A DNA stretch of 37,067 nucleotides from an uncultured Clostridia bacterium (GTDB lineage: Bacteria > Bacillota > Clostridia > Oscillospirales > Oscillospiraceae), in the NCBI GenBank assembly GCA_946531435.1, contig CAMNAO010000013.1, positions 1 through 37,067 on the forward strand, read 5' to 3'. Below, piece after piece: positions 7,450 to 16,008 of this stretch. A program made the position numbers and the translations under genes. A model generated the notes under the pieces. The model saw only the letters and a list, made by a program, of their open reading frames with translations, did not search any database and was not told the origin of the DNA. The number at the start of each line of letters is the position of its first letter. Positions within the stretch are counted from its first letter, which is position 1.

Positions 7450-8079
7450 ATGATGGCGGAGATGTCACGCAGAGCGGCGAAGACCCAGGAGACAAAGGAG
7501 AAGATCATGGCCGCTACTGATGCGCTTTTGAGGAGCGGCGGATACGAGAGTGTCACCTTCCGCAATCTTGCGGAGGCCAGTGAGATTTCCTTCGGCTCCA
7601 TTCAGCATCATTACGGCACCAAGGATAACCTGCTGTTTGTCTATGGCTGTGATCGCTTTAAACGATATGTGGAGGAGCATAAGGACGATGCAATGGAAAT
7701 CTCTGCTCCCGGCAACGCGGCCCAGGCCGCGTTCCTGACAGAGATCCAGCGCTATCTCACGCTCTATGCCGGCTTCTGCGAGGAGGTCGGGAAGGATTTC
7801 ATGCTGACCAGCAGTGAAAACGGCCGCGACATCTTCCGGGAGGTGCTGCTGGAAGACACCATCCGCCCTGCGCTGGAGCGGGCGGCCAGGAACAAAGGAC
7901 TCAGAATTCGTCCCGGCAAGCTCCCCATGATCGAGGAGGATGTGATCATCATCTGCCGCAGCATCGTTTTGATGTGGAGCGCTTCGGGGGATCAGTGGAA
8001 TTTTTCCGGGGATTTATGTCAGGTCCTGACCCGGGTCATGCGCCGCTTCATGTACGATATGGATGACCGGGACATTTGA
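7450..8079 (+). CDS. TetR/AcrR-family transcriptional regulator
   Basis: A 209-aa regulator. Residues 10-60 form the TetR helix-turn-helix: KEKIMAATDALLRSGGYESV, then FRNLAEASEISFGSIQHHYGTKDNLL, with the characteristic H-Y-G-T-K. The remaining helical domain would bind a small ligand and dimerise. The ATG follows GGGAGGAACG. It is convergent with a MATE pump, and a TAATA-N4-TATTA dyad occurs at both promoters, so it probably represses itself and the pump until a pump substrate binds (inference). The two genes share a bidirectional terminator. Confidence 0.9.
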   Translation: MMAEMSRRAAKTQETKEKIMAATDALLRSGGYESVTFRNLAEASEISFGSIQHHYGTKDNLLFVYGCDRFKRYVEEHKDDAMEISAPGNAAQAAFLTEIQRYLTLYAGFCEEVGKDFMLTSSENGRDIFREVLLEDTIRPALERAARNKGLRIRPGKLPMIEEDVIIICRSIVLMWSASGDQWNFSGDLCQVLTRVMRRFMYDMDDRDI

Positions 8080-8097
8080 GTATGTGACGAAAAGACG

Positions 8098-8129
8098 AAA
8101 AAAGGACTGCCGAAAGGCAGCCCTTTTTT
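8098..8129. terminator. Bidirectional terminator between tetR and MATE gene
   Basis: AAAAAAGG-a-CTGCC-gaaa-GGCAG-c-CCTTTTTT: a GAAA-loop stem with A-tract before and T-tract after, serving both convergent genes. Confidence 0.88.
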
Positions 8130-8157
8130 GTGTGATTTCGTTTGGTGAGCGAGGCAC

Positions 8158-9612
8158 CTATGCCTCTTTCCCGGCGTCTGCCTTGTCGGCACCCTCCGTG
8201 CCCTTTTCCACAAGCTGAGGCTTTTTCGTTTTCAGCAGCTTAAAGGTGCGCCATTTGCCGCTGTAGAAATAGATCATGCTGGGAATAACCGCGCCGAGAT
8301 GGGCCAGGGCGTCGCCGTAGAAGAAGCCCAGGAAGGACATATCCCCACGGCCGGAGCGCCGGAGAAGCTCGGCAATGCCGAGGCTGAAGGCCAGCCGCAG
8401 CACCACACCGTCCAGAATGCCCACCACGAAGCCCAGGGAGGCAAAGCCGGAGCCGGTGACCATGGCCTGATAGGGGCCCTGAAAGACCTGGAGAACAAAT
8501 TTGATGATGGTGATCCGCATGTAAAGCTTGCCCAACTCCAGCACCTTTTCATCCGGGGTGAAGACCCGGAAGATGGCGGTGGGGGCGAAGAGGGCGAGGC
8601 AGATCTCCAGCAGGCAGAAGAAGGAGCAGAAGGCCATAGCCACATAGACGGTCTTCTTTGCCCGCTCGTACTTCTCCGCGCCCAGGCACTGACCGATCAT
8701 GGCGCCGGCGCCGCCGTCGATGCTGCCGTTGAAGATGTTCACAAGCTTGCTGATCTTCTTGCCCACGCTGTTGGTGGCAGAGACGGTGAGACCATAGCTG
8801 TTGATCTGGGCGCCGCAGTACATCTGGGTCAGCTGAATGAGAGCGGTACGGGCGGCCATGGGGATCCCCAGCTTCAGAAGGATGAGAAGCTGTTCTTTGT
8901 AGATGCGGAAGCTCTTCAGCTTGAAGTCGAAATCAAAGTGCTCCTTGCGCTTATACATGAAGACCAGGGAGGCCACACAGGAGGCAACCTGGGCCGCCAC
9001 GGTAGCGATGGCGGTGCCTGCCGCCTCCAGAGGGATCACGGCCACGAAGAGAACGTCCATGATGATGTTGCTGACGGCGGCGATGGAGACGAAAAGCAGG
9101 GGCCGTTTGCTCTCTCCCATGCCTCTGAGACAGCCTGCGATGGCGTTGTACTCAAAAACAAAGGGCATGCCGAGGGAGGTGATGATCATATAGTTTTTTG
9201 CCTGCTGGAAGGCTTCCTCCGGGCAGTTGAGCCACTGCAGAAACTGCTCGCAGAAGACGATGCTGATAATGGCGAAGGCAGAGGAGACCAGGAACATCAG
9301 CGTGAGCAGGGTGCCGATGGTAAAGCTGATCTTCTTCAGCTGCCTGGCGCCCGCCAGCTGGGCAATGTACACCTGGCCCGCCTGACCGAAGGCGGTGCCC
9401 ACGAAGGTGAGAAAGGTGGCCACGTCGCCGCCGGTGGAAACACCTACGGTGCCGACAGACCCCACATAATGGCCGATGATGGCCATATCCACCGTGTTAT
9501 AGAGCTGTTGTACGAAATTGGTTAAGAGCAGCGGAAGCGCGTAGATCACGAGCTTTTTGGCGATGCTGCCCTCTGTCAGATCGTTGCCGATCCGCCCCTG
9601 GGCTTTTGCCAT
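8158..9612 (-). CDS. MATE-family multidrug efflux transporter
   Basis: A 484-aa integral membrane protein of the MATE (MatE) family, normally 12 helices exporting cationic drugs against H+ or Na+. Typical signatures are PLLLTNFVQQLYNTVDMAII near the N-terminus and GQCLGAEKYERAKK at the start of the second half. I chose the ATG at 9612 (MAKAQGRIGNDLT) because AAGGGGGA precedes it; the GTG at 9633 has no ribosome site. A sigma-A promoter with an 18-bp palindrome at the start-site region lies at 9648-9700. The convergent TetR gene is the likely regulator. Transported substrate is unknown. Confidence 0.9.
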   Translation of the reverse strand: MAKAQGRIGNDLTEGSIAKKLVIYALPLLLTNFVQQLYNTVDMAIIGHYVGSVGTVGVSTGGDVATFLTFVGTAFGQAGQVYIAQLAGARQLKKISFTIGTLLTLMFLVSSAFAIISIVFCEQFLQWLNCPEEAFQQAKNYMIITSLGMPFVFEYNAIAGCLRGMGESKRPLLFVSIAAVSNIIMDVLFVAVIPLEAAGTAIATVAAQVASCVASLVFMYKRKEHFDFDFKLKSFRIYKEQLLILLKLGIPMAARTALIQLTQMYCGAQINSYGLTVSATNSVGKKISKLVNIFNGSIDGGAGAMIGQCLGAEKYERAKKTVYVAMAFCSFFCLLEICLALFAPTAIFRVFTPDEKVLELGKLYMRITIIKFVLQVFQGPYQAMVTGSGFASLGFVVGILDGVVLRLAFSLGIAELLRRSGRGDMSFLGFFYGDALAHLGAVIPSMIYFYSGKWRTFKLLKTKKPQLVEKGTEGADKADAGKEA

Positions 9613-9647
9613 TTGGTCCCCCTTTCCGACCACGAAAGATCGGTAAA

Positions 9648-9665
9648 ATTAATATATGTATTAAT
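9648..9665. promoter_or_regulatory. Putative TetR operator, copy 2 (MATE promoter)
   Basis: A perfect dyad: ATTAATA - TATG - TATTAAT. It begins 6 bp downstream of the -10 element, covering the expected transcription start, an ideal repressor position. The TAATA-N4-TATTA core is shared with 7404-7417 in front of tetR. Confidence 0.65.
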
Positions 9666-9671
9666 GCTTTG

Positions 9672-9700
9672 ATTGTATCAGAAAAAGGAGGGCCTGTCAA
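9672..9700 (-). promoter_or_regulatory. Sigma-A promoter of the MATE gene
   Basis: On the minus strand TTGACA (9695-9700), 17 nt, TACAAT (9672-9677). A near-consensus promoter with an operator immediately downstream. Confidence 0.75.
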
Positions 9701-9738
9701 TGGAAGATGCGCTGAGAATGAAAGAGGAGAGAAGGTGA

Positions 9739-9846
9739 TTATTCTTCATCCTCCATAAATTCATAGTAATCCTTCTCGCTGGCAAAGAGAATATACTTTG
9801 TTCCCACAAGTCCGTAGAACCCTGTTCCGGTGTAGTAGCCTTTCAT
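9739..9846 (-). CDS. Small 35-aa aromatic/acidic protein, unknown function
   Basis: A 35-codon ORF reading MKGYYTGTGFYGLVGT then KYILFASEKDYYEFMEDEE. It is rich in Tyr/Phe and Gly at the front and acidic at the end, with no membrane helix. An AAAGGA ribosome site lies about 12 nt upstream. The orderly composition and ribosome site suggest a real gene, and I believe short proteins of this pattern recur in Clostridia, but I cannot name a family. It lies between the MATE promoter and the gdpP promoter, in the opposite orientation to gdpP. A weak promoter with TACAAT may lie just upstream. Confidence 0.6.
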   Translation of the reverse strand: MKGYYTGTGFYGLVGTKYILFASEKDYYEFMEDEE

Positions 9847-10073
9847 AACGACGCCGTCCTTTCTTTTCCTTTGTACTTTGTGTCTTCATTGTACAGAAAA
9901 GAAAGTACGATAAAAAGGATTTTAAAATCCGCAAAGGCAGCCGGCAGGCCAACTTGGATGGATTTCCGCTTCTCCGCCTGAAAGCCGGGGAAAGGATTGC
10001 CGCGGTACGCGGCGGAGGTCCATCCGTTTGTACCCCTTTTTGCGAAAAGACGAGAAAATGTTATTCTCAGGCG

Positions 10074-10102
10074 TTGTGTAAAAAGGAAAAGTTTGATATA
10101 AT
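10074..10102 (+). promoter_or_regulatory. Sigma-A promoter of the gdpP operon
   Basis: TTGTGT (10074-10079), 17 nt, perfect TATAAT (10097-10102), 49 bp upstream of gdpP. The rest of the 9847-10151 gap holds only a 14-bp palindrome (9917-9930) of unknown use. Confidence 0.7.
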
Positions 10103-10151
10103 AAAATCTAACTGTATCATCATCACCGTATGCGTGGAAGGGGTGGACGGA

Positions 10152-12194
10152 ATGGCAGCTCGGAGAAAAGCCGGCGGCAAGAACGCGACCATGAGTACCG
10201 TTACCAAGGTTTTTGAGCCGAATATCCGGATGTATCTCCTGCTTCTGGTGGTGTTTGCCGCTGCCTCCTACTTCCTGCGGGAGTGGGCGGATAAGGTCGC
10301 CATTGTGGAGGCCTCGGTCATCCTTGTCCTCATTGTGGGCTGGTTTATCCTGCGCCGCAGACGCAGTCGTGAAATCCTGGAGTATATTGAATCCGTCACC
10401 AGCAACATCGGCACCGCGGCCCAGGGCTCCCTTGCCAACTTCCCGCTGCCCATGTGCGTCTTCCGTCTCAGCGATGAGAAGCTTCTCAGCGCCAATGACC
10501 GCTTTCTGAAAATGTCCGGCGGGCGGGAGCATTTCTTTGAGGTGCGGGTCAGCGAAGCTGTCCCCGGTTTTCCCACCAAGTGGCTTACCGATGGGCGTAC
10601 CGAGTGCCCCGACCCCGTGAAGGTGGGGGACCGCACCTATCGGGTCTACGGGAACTTTGTCCGCACCGAAAGCGGAAGCCGTCCCGGCTATCTTGCCACC
10701 ACCTACTGGGTGGACGTCACAGATCTGGAGGCCGTGCGGAAGGAATACAACGACTCCCGTCCGGTGATGGCCGTCATCATGCTGGATAACTATGATGAGC
10801 TTTTGCGGGGCATGAGCGACAAGGATAAGTCCTCTCTTCTGGCCCAGGTGGATGAAAAGATCAGCGAGTGGGCCGGAGGCGTCGGCGGTTATCTCTGCAA
10901 ATATGACCGGGACCGCTATCTCTTCCTGTTTGAAGAGCGCTATCTCAATGGGATCATCGAGCAGAAGTTCAGCATCCTGGAATCTCTTCACAGCCTGACG
11001 GGCTACCGCGGGATCCCTGCCACTGCCAGCATCGGCGTGGGGAAGGACGCCAAGACCTTTATGGAGGCCTTCCAGTATGCATCTCTGGGCATCGATATGG
11101 CCCTCAGCCGGGGCGGCGACCAGGCGGTCATCAAAAACCGCTACAGCTTCGAGTTCTTCGGCGCCGCCGCCAATCAGACGGAGATGCGCACCAAGGTCAA
11201 GGGGCGGGTCATGGCCAACTCCCTTTCGGAGATCATGCGGGATGCGGACGTGGTCTTCATCATGGGCCATAAGCAGTCGGACCTGGATTGCCTGGGGGCC
11301 GAGGCGGGCCTGGTGGCCGCTGCCCGGAAGCTGAAAACCACCGCCAGGGTAGTGATCGACAAGGAAACCAGCGTCTGCCGGGATATGATCGAGTCCCTGG
11401 AGGCACTGCCCGAGTACCAGGGGGTTTTCATTACGCCGGATGAGGCCATGACAGCCCTCACCAGCGCCAGTCTGCTTCTGGTGGTGGATACCAACCGCCC
11501 CGATCTTGTGGAGAGCGAGAACCTTCTTTTAAGCTGCAATCACGTGGGGGTCATCGATCACCATCGCCGGGCGGCGGACTATATCCAGGGGGCGATTTTC
11601 AGCTATCATGAGATCTATGCCTCCTCCGCCTCCGAGCTGGTGACAGAGCTTCTGCAGTATATCATCGATCAGTCCGATCTCACCCGGGCGGAGGCGGAGG
11701 CGATCCTGGCGGGCATTGTCCTGGATACCAAGAACTTTACCACCCGCACCGGCGGCGGCACCTTTGAGGCGGCGGCCTATCTCCGGCGGGCGGGGGCCAA
11801 TCCCACCACGGTCCGGGGCTATCTCCAGGGCGACGTGGAGACCGCCGTGGCCAAGAGCCGTCTGGTCTCCATGGCCAGGCAGTATCGGGAGGTGATTGCC
11901 ATTGCCGCGCCGGAGACCGCCACCCGGCGGGTCATCGCCTCCCAGGCGGCAGATGACCTCTGTGATTTAAGCGGCATCCAGGCCTCCTTCGTAGTCTTCA
12001 GGGAGAGCGGGGATACGGTGAACATCTCCGCCCGCAGCCGGGGCACCATCAACGTTCAGCTCATCGTGGAGAAGCTGGGCGGCGGCGGCAGCAATACCAT
12101 GGCCGGGGCTCAGATCCAGGGCAAGGAGATGGAAGAGGTGGTTACCGAGCTTCTGGGGGCGGTGGACGCCTATCTTGCGGATCATCCGCTGTAA
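10152..12194 (+). CDS. gdpP: Cyclic-di-AMP phosphodiesterase GdpP
   Basis: A 680-aa membrane-anchored phosphodiesterase that hydrolyses c-di-AMP. Two N-terminal helices (about residues 25-70), a PAS-like segment, a degenerate GGDEF domain (SIGVGKD region, no GGDEF motif), then a DHH domain with GHKQSDLDCLGA and VIDHHRR, and a C-terminal DHHA1 domain (GGGGSNTMAGAQ). This is the GdpP/YybT architecture at its usual length. I chose the ATG at 10152 because GGAAGGGGTGG precedes it and it lies after the 10074-10102 promoter. It is followed by rplI and dnaB, the order conserved across Firmicutes, so the three are probably co-transcribed. Confidence 0.93.
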   Translation: MAARRKAGGKNATMSTVTKVFEPNIRMYLLLLVVFAAASYFLREWADKVAIVEASVILVLIVGWFILRRRRSREILEYIESVTSNIGTAAQGSLANFPLPMCVFRLSDEKLLSANDRFLKMSGGREHFFEVRVSEAVPGFPTKWLTDGRTECPDPVKVGDRTYRVYGNFVRTESGSRPGYLATTYWVDVTDLEAVRKEYNDSRPVMAVIMLDNYDELLRGMSDKDKSSLLAQVDEKISEWAGGVGGYLCKYDRDRYLFLFEERYLNGIIEQKFSILESLHSLTGYRGIPATASIGVGKDAKTFMEAFQYASLGIDMALSRGGDQAVIKNRYSFEFFGAAANQTEMRTKVKGRVMANSLSEIMRDADVVFIMGHKQSDLDCLGAEAGLVAAARKLKTTARVVIDKETSVCRDMIESLEALPEYQGVFITPDEAMTALTSASLLLVVDTNRPDLVESENLLLSCNHVGVIDHHRRAADYIQGAIFSYHEIYASSASELVTELLQYIIDQSDLTRAEAEAILAGIVLDTKNFTTRTGGGTFEAAAYLRRAGANPTTVRGYLQGDVETAVAKSRLVSMARQYREVIAIAAPETATRRVIASQAADDLCDLSGIQASFVVFRESGDTVNISARSRGTINVQLIVEKLGGGGSNTMAGAQIQGKEMEEVVTELLGAVDAYLADHPL

Positions 12195-12257
12195 AGAATC
12201 ATTGTTGAACATCCGTCGGCTCTGCCGACAGGGAATGGATAGAGGAGGAAACAGTTT

Positions 12258-12707
12258 ATGAAAGTTATCTTGCTGCAGGACGTCAAGGGTACCGGCAAAA
12301 AGGGCCAGATCCTGGATGTGGCGGACGGACACGCCCGCAACTTCCTGATCCCCCGGAAGCTGGCGACCCCCGCCACGGCGGAGGCCCTGAATGAGCATAA
12401 GAAGCAGGAGAAATCCCGGGAGATCCGGGAACAGCGTCTGAAGGAGGAGGCCCAGGCCACCGCTGAGAAGATGAAGACCATCAAGGTGGTGATCCCCATG
12501 CTGGCCGGCTCCCAGGGGCGGTTCTTCGGCTCCGTCACCAATAAGGAGATTGCCGACGCCCTGAATGAGCAGTTCGGGATCGCGGTGGAAAAGAACCGCA
12601 TCGAGCTCAGTGATCCCATCAAGAACTACGGCACTTATACGGTCAAGTGCCGCCTGGGACATGAGGTCAGCGCCAACCTGACCGTGGAGGTCAGCCCCAA
12701 AGAATAA
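12258..12707 (+). CDS. rplI: 50S ribosomal protein bL9
   Basis: A 149-aa protein with the bL9 N-domain signature [17 protein letters not shown] and [14 protein letters not shown], a long charged connecting helix (residues 45-75) and the C-terminal rRNA-binding domain ([19 protein letters not shown]). It binds 23S rRNA near the L1 stalk base. Length equals that of the family. A strong AGGAGG precedes the ATG. It lies 63 bp after gdpP and 26 bp before dnaB. A small 6-bp hairpin (12215-12229) sits in the gdpP-rplI spacer. Confidence 0.97.
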   Translation: MKVILLQDVKGTGKKGQILDVADGHARNFLIPRKLATPATAEALNEHKKQEKSREIREQRLKEEAQATAEKMKTIKVVIPMLAGSQGRFFGSVTNKEIADALNEQFGIAVEKNRIELSDPIKNYGTYTVKCRLGHEVSANLTVEVSPKE

Positions 12708-12733
12708 GCAGCCAGGGAAAGGGAGAGAGAATC

Positions 12734-14080
12734 ATGGATGAGATATTAAGCCGGCAGATGCCTCACAGCGTGGAGGCGGAGCAGGCGGTGCTTGGCTCCA
12801 TGCTCATCGACGTCCGCTGCATTCCCACCGTGGTGGGCATGCTCTCGGAGGATGATTTTTATATTGAGCTTAACCGGGATATCTTCAGCACCATCTATTC
12901 CATGTTCAACTATGCCCGGGTCATCGATCCCGTCACCATCCTGGAGCAGATGAAGGAGGACGGCGTGGGCGGCAACCGCGACCTCAGCGCCTACCTCTTT
13001 GAGCTCATGAACATCACCCCCACCGCGGCCAACGTCGTCTCCTATGCCAAGATCCTGAAGGACAAGACCCTGCTGCGGAATATCGCCGACGCGGGCTCCG
13101 AGATCAATACCATGGCCATGGAGGGGGCAGGCGGCGCGGAGGAGATCCTTGAGGTGTCGGAGAAAAAGGTCTATGACCTGCGCTCCGGCCGGGCAGAAAA
13201 GGGACTGGAGCCCATCAACAAGGTGCTCATGAGCGTTTATGAGCAGATTGAGGAGGCCTCCAAGCGGGATGACGCGGTCCCCGGCCTCACCACCGGCTTC
13301 AGCACCCTGGACCGGGCGATGATGGGTATGAACGGGGGCGACTTCATCCTCTTTGCCTCCCGTCCCGGCATGGGAAAAACCAGCGTGGCCCTGAACATCA
13401 TGCGGGCCGCCGCCAAATCCTCCGGCAAAAGCGTGGCCATCTTCTCTCTGGAAATGAGCAGGGAGCAGCTGGGCCTTCGCTTACTCAGCAGTGAGAGCCG
13501 GGTGGATAACAAGAAGCTCCAGACCGGCCGCCTCAGTGAGGATGACTGGGACCGGATCACCGACGCGGGACAGAGTCTCGGCGCCATGAAGCTGCTCATC
13601 AGCGACAACCCCCTCATCACCGTGGCGGATATGAGCGCCCAGTGCCGCCGAATCAAGGACCTGGGCCTGGTGGTCATCGACTATCTGCAGCTCATGACCT
13701 CCGCCGGGACCAACACCACCTTTTCCAGTGAGAACCGGACCCAGGTGGTCAGCGAAATCAGCCGTATGCTGAAAATCCTGGCAAAGGATCTGAATATCCC
13801 GGTGGTCTGCCTCAGCCAGCTGAGCCGTGCCAATGAGAGCCGCTCGGACAAGCGCCCGGTGCTCTCGGATCTGCGGGAATCCGGCGCCATTGAGCAGGAC
13901 GCCGACGTGGTGGTGGGCCTCTACAGGGATGACTATTATAATAAGAACAGCGATAACCCCGGTGTGGCGGAATTTATCATTCTGAAAAACCGCCGGGGCG
14001 AGACCGGGACCATCTACATGCACTGGGATCCCGAATATACCTCGTTCAGCGTGCTGGAAAACCGCTACGACGAGGAGTGA
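12734..14080 (+). CDS. dnaB: Replicative DNA helicase DnaB
   Basis: A 448-aa hexameric replicative helicase. The N-terminal primase-interaction domain starts MPHSVEAEQAVLGSMLID, followed by the RecA-like motor with Walker A SRPGMGKTSVA, the family motif IFSLEMSREQL, Walker B VVIDYLQLM, and LSQLSR ... DLRESGAIEQDAD motifs. No intein is present. It lies in the rplI-dnaB run and is followed 21 bp later by tilS. In Bacillus nomenclature this gene is called dnaC. Confidence 0.97.
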   Translation: MDEILSRQMPHSVEAEQAVLGSMLIDVRCIPTVVGMLSEDDFYIELNRDIFSTIYSMFNYARVIDPVTILEQMKEDGVGGNRDLSAYLFELMNITPTAANVVSYAKILKDKTLLRNIADAGSEINTMAMEGAGGAEEILEVSEKKVYDLRSGRAEKGLEPINKVLMSVYEQIEEASKRDDAVPGLTTGFSTLDRAMMGMNGGDFILFASRPGMGKTSVALNIMRAAAKSSGKSVAIFSLEMSREQLGLRLLSSESRVDNKKLQTGRLSEDDWDRITDAGQSLGAMKLLISDNPLITVADMSAQCRRIKDLGLVVIDYLQLMTSAGTNTTFSSENRTQVVSEISRMLKILAKDLNIPVVCLSQLSRANESRSDKRPVLSDLRESGAIEQDADVVVGLYRDDYYNKNSDNPGVAEFIILKNRRGETGTIYMHWDPEYTSFSVLENRYDEE

Positions 14081-14101
14081 GGTGCTGATACGGGAAAAAA
14101 G

Positions 14102-15457
14102 ATGCTTTCCCCGGTGAAGAAAATCCGGGAATTGTGTGCAGAATATGAAATGATCCCCCCGAATAGCCGGGTCTATGCCGCCGTCTCCGGCGGCAAGGAT
14201 TCCATGTGCCTTCTTACAGCTTTGATGGAACTGGAGAAGGAGCTGGGCTTTCATCTCTCCGTCTGCCACTTCAACCACCGTCTGCGGGGGGAGGAGTCCG
14301 ACGGGGACGCGGCCTTTGTCCGGGCGTACTGCCGGGATCGTAACATTCCCTATGTGGAAGGGTCCGGGGACGTAGCCGGGGAGAGCGCCCGCCGGGGCAT
14401 TGGACTCGAGGAGGCCGCCCGGAATCTGCGCTACGCTTTTTTTGAGGGCCTGGAGGACGGCGCTCTGGTGGCGACGGCCCACACCGCCGACGACAATGCG
14501 GAAACGCTGCTCATGCATCTTTTAAGGGGCACGGGCCCTCAGGGCATGGGGGGGATCCCCCCGGTCCGGGGCCGCTATCTCCGCCCCATGCTCCGCGTTA
14601 CCCGGCAGGAGGTGGAGGCCTATCTTGAGGAGAAGAGGATCCCCCGCCGGGAGGACAGCAGCAACGCCCTGGATGACGCGCTGCGCAACCGCATCCGCCA
14701 TCGGGTGATCCCCCTTCTGGAGGAGATGAATCCCCGTTTTTCGGAGAATGCCTCCTTTGCGGCGGGGCTTTTATATGAGGATAACCGGCTCCTGGAGGAA
14801 CAGGCCGCGGTGTTTCTGGAGAAGCACCGCAGGGGGAACCGCCTGCCGGTATCGGCGCTTCGCGGTCTGGACGCCCCGCTGCGGGAACGGGCTCTGCGGC
14901 TGATGTGCGGGCCTTCGCTGGAGCGGGAGCATGTGGCCATGCTGGAATCTCTGCTTGTAAGCGAGAGCCCTTCCTCGGCGGCGGATCTGCCGGGGCTTCG
15001 GGTGCGCCGGGAGTACGGTGATCTGGTGTTCGGCGGCCAGTGGAGGGCAGGGGAGAGCTTTCTTCCCGTGGCACTTACACCCGGCGGCGCGGCGGAGATC
15101 CCCCGCCTGGGACTGCGTTTCCGGCTGACGGAGCTGACCGCCGGTTCGGTTGTTTACAATTCTTTAACCGATTTCTTATTCAAAAAATCCGAGGTTTATG
15201 GTATAGTTACGGTAAGACCGCGTGCGGCGGGGGATGTGATCAAGCTCCCCGGCCGCGGGACCAGAACCTTGAAAAAACTGTTCATTGACAGAAAGATCCC
15301 CCTTACCCGGCGCCCGTTACTCCCGGTCATTGCCGACGACCGGGGCGTACTGGCCGTGGTGGGAATCGGCGCGGACGAACGCGCAAAGCCGGACCCGGGG
15401 GAACCGGTCTATCATTTGCAGGTGGAGGAAACAGGGAATGAGCCATCCGGATATTGA
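14102..15457 (+). CDS. tilS: tRNA(Ile)-lysidine synthase TilS
   Basis: A 451-aa N-type ATP pyrophosphatase that converts C34 of tRNA(Ile2) to lysidine, allowing AUA decoding. The PP-loop SGGKDS is at residues 29-34, followed by CHFNHRLRGEESDGD, ATAHTADDNAETLLMHLLRG and the RPMLRVTR segment typical of TilS. The C-terminal domain (PRAAGDVIKLPGRGTRTLKK) matches the tRNA-binding TilS-C. It is 21 bp after dnaB and overlaps hpt by 20 bp, the conserved tilS-hpt-ftsH order. Confidence 0.95.
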   Translation: MLSPVKKIRELCAEYEMIPPNSRVYAAVSGGKDSMCLLTALMELEKELGFHLSVCHFNHRLRGEESDGDAAFVRAYCRDRNIPYVEGSGDVAGESARRGIGLEEAARNLRYAFFEGLEDGALVATAHTADDNAETLLMHLLRGTGPQGMGGIPPVRGRYLRPMLRVTRQEVEAYLEEKRIPRREDSSNALDDALRNRIRHRVIPLLEEMNPRFSENASFAAGLLYEDNRLLEEQAAVFLEKHRRGNRLPVSALRGLDAPLRERALRLMCGPSLEREHVAMLESLLVSESPSSAADLPGLRVRREYGDLVFGGQWRAGESFLPVALTPGGAAEIPRLGLRFRLTELTAGSVVYNSLTDFLFKKSEVYGIVTVRPRAAGDVIKLPGRGTRTLKKLFIDRKIPLTRRPLLPVIADDRGVLAVVGIGADERAKPDPGEPVYHLQVEETGNEPSGY

Positions 15458-15977
15458 AAGGGTTCTGTTTACAGAGGATGAGATCAAAGCACGGGTCAAA
15501 GAGCTGGGCCAACAACTGAGCCGTGACTATGCCGGCCGCGAGGTATTCTGTATCGGCGTATTGAAGGGCTGCTTCGTCTTTATGGCAGATCTTCTGCGCA
15601 GCATGGATGTGAAGTGTGAGCTGGACTTTATGGTGGTATCCTCCTACGGCAGCGGCACCACCACCTCCGGCGCGGTCCGCATCACCAAGGACCTGGGCCG
15701 CAGCATTGAAGGGAAGGACGTGCTGGTGATCGAGGATATCCTGGATTCCGGTGTCACCCTCCACTATCTCAGGGGCTTTTTGGAGCAGCGAAACCCTGCC
15801 TCCTTCCGCATCTGTACCCTTTTTGACAAGCCCGCCCGGCGCAAAGCGGATATCGCCGCCGACTATGTGGGCTTTCTCTGCCCCGATGAATTCATCGTGG
15901 GTTACGGATTGGATTACGACGAAAAGTATCGCAATCTGCCGTACATCGGCGTGCTGAAGCCCGAAATATATACCTGA
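15438..15977 (+). CDS. hpt: Hypoxanthine phosphoribosyltransferase
   Basis: A 179-aa purine salvage enzyme that converts hypoxanthine/guanine and PRPP to IMP/GMP. The PRPP-binding motif is [14 protein letters not shown] and the N-terminal [15 protein letters not shown] and C-terminal [14 protein letters not shown] motif ([20 protein letters not shown]) are clear. I chose the ATG at 15438 because GGTGGAGG precedes it and the protein then starts at the family's usual point. It overlaps the end of tilS by 20 bp, indicating coupled translation. Longer upstream readings are tilS in another frame. Confidence 0.95.
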   Translation: MSHPDIERVLFTEDEIKARVKELGQQLSRDYAGREVFCIGVLKGCFVFMADLLRSMDVKCELDFMVVSSYGSGTTTSGAVRITKDLGRSIEGKDVLVIEDILDSGVTLHYLRGFLEQRNPASFRICTLFDKPARRKADIAADYVGFLCPDEFIVGYGLDYDEKYRNLPYIGVLKPEIYT

Positions 15978-16008
15978 AAAGAGATCCCCGAAAGGAAGTA
16001 GTAATAGA

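Noticed and set aside
12215..12229. Hairpin GTCGGC-tct-GCCGAC as terminator or riboswitch before rplI
   Set aside because: Only six base pairs and no T-tail; too small to support either claim, and the gdpP-rplI-dnaB order favours read-through.
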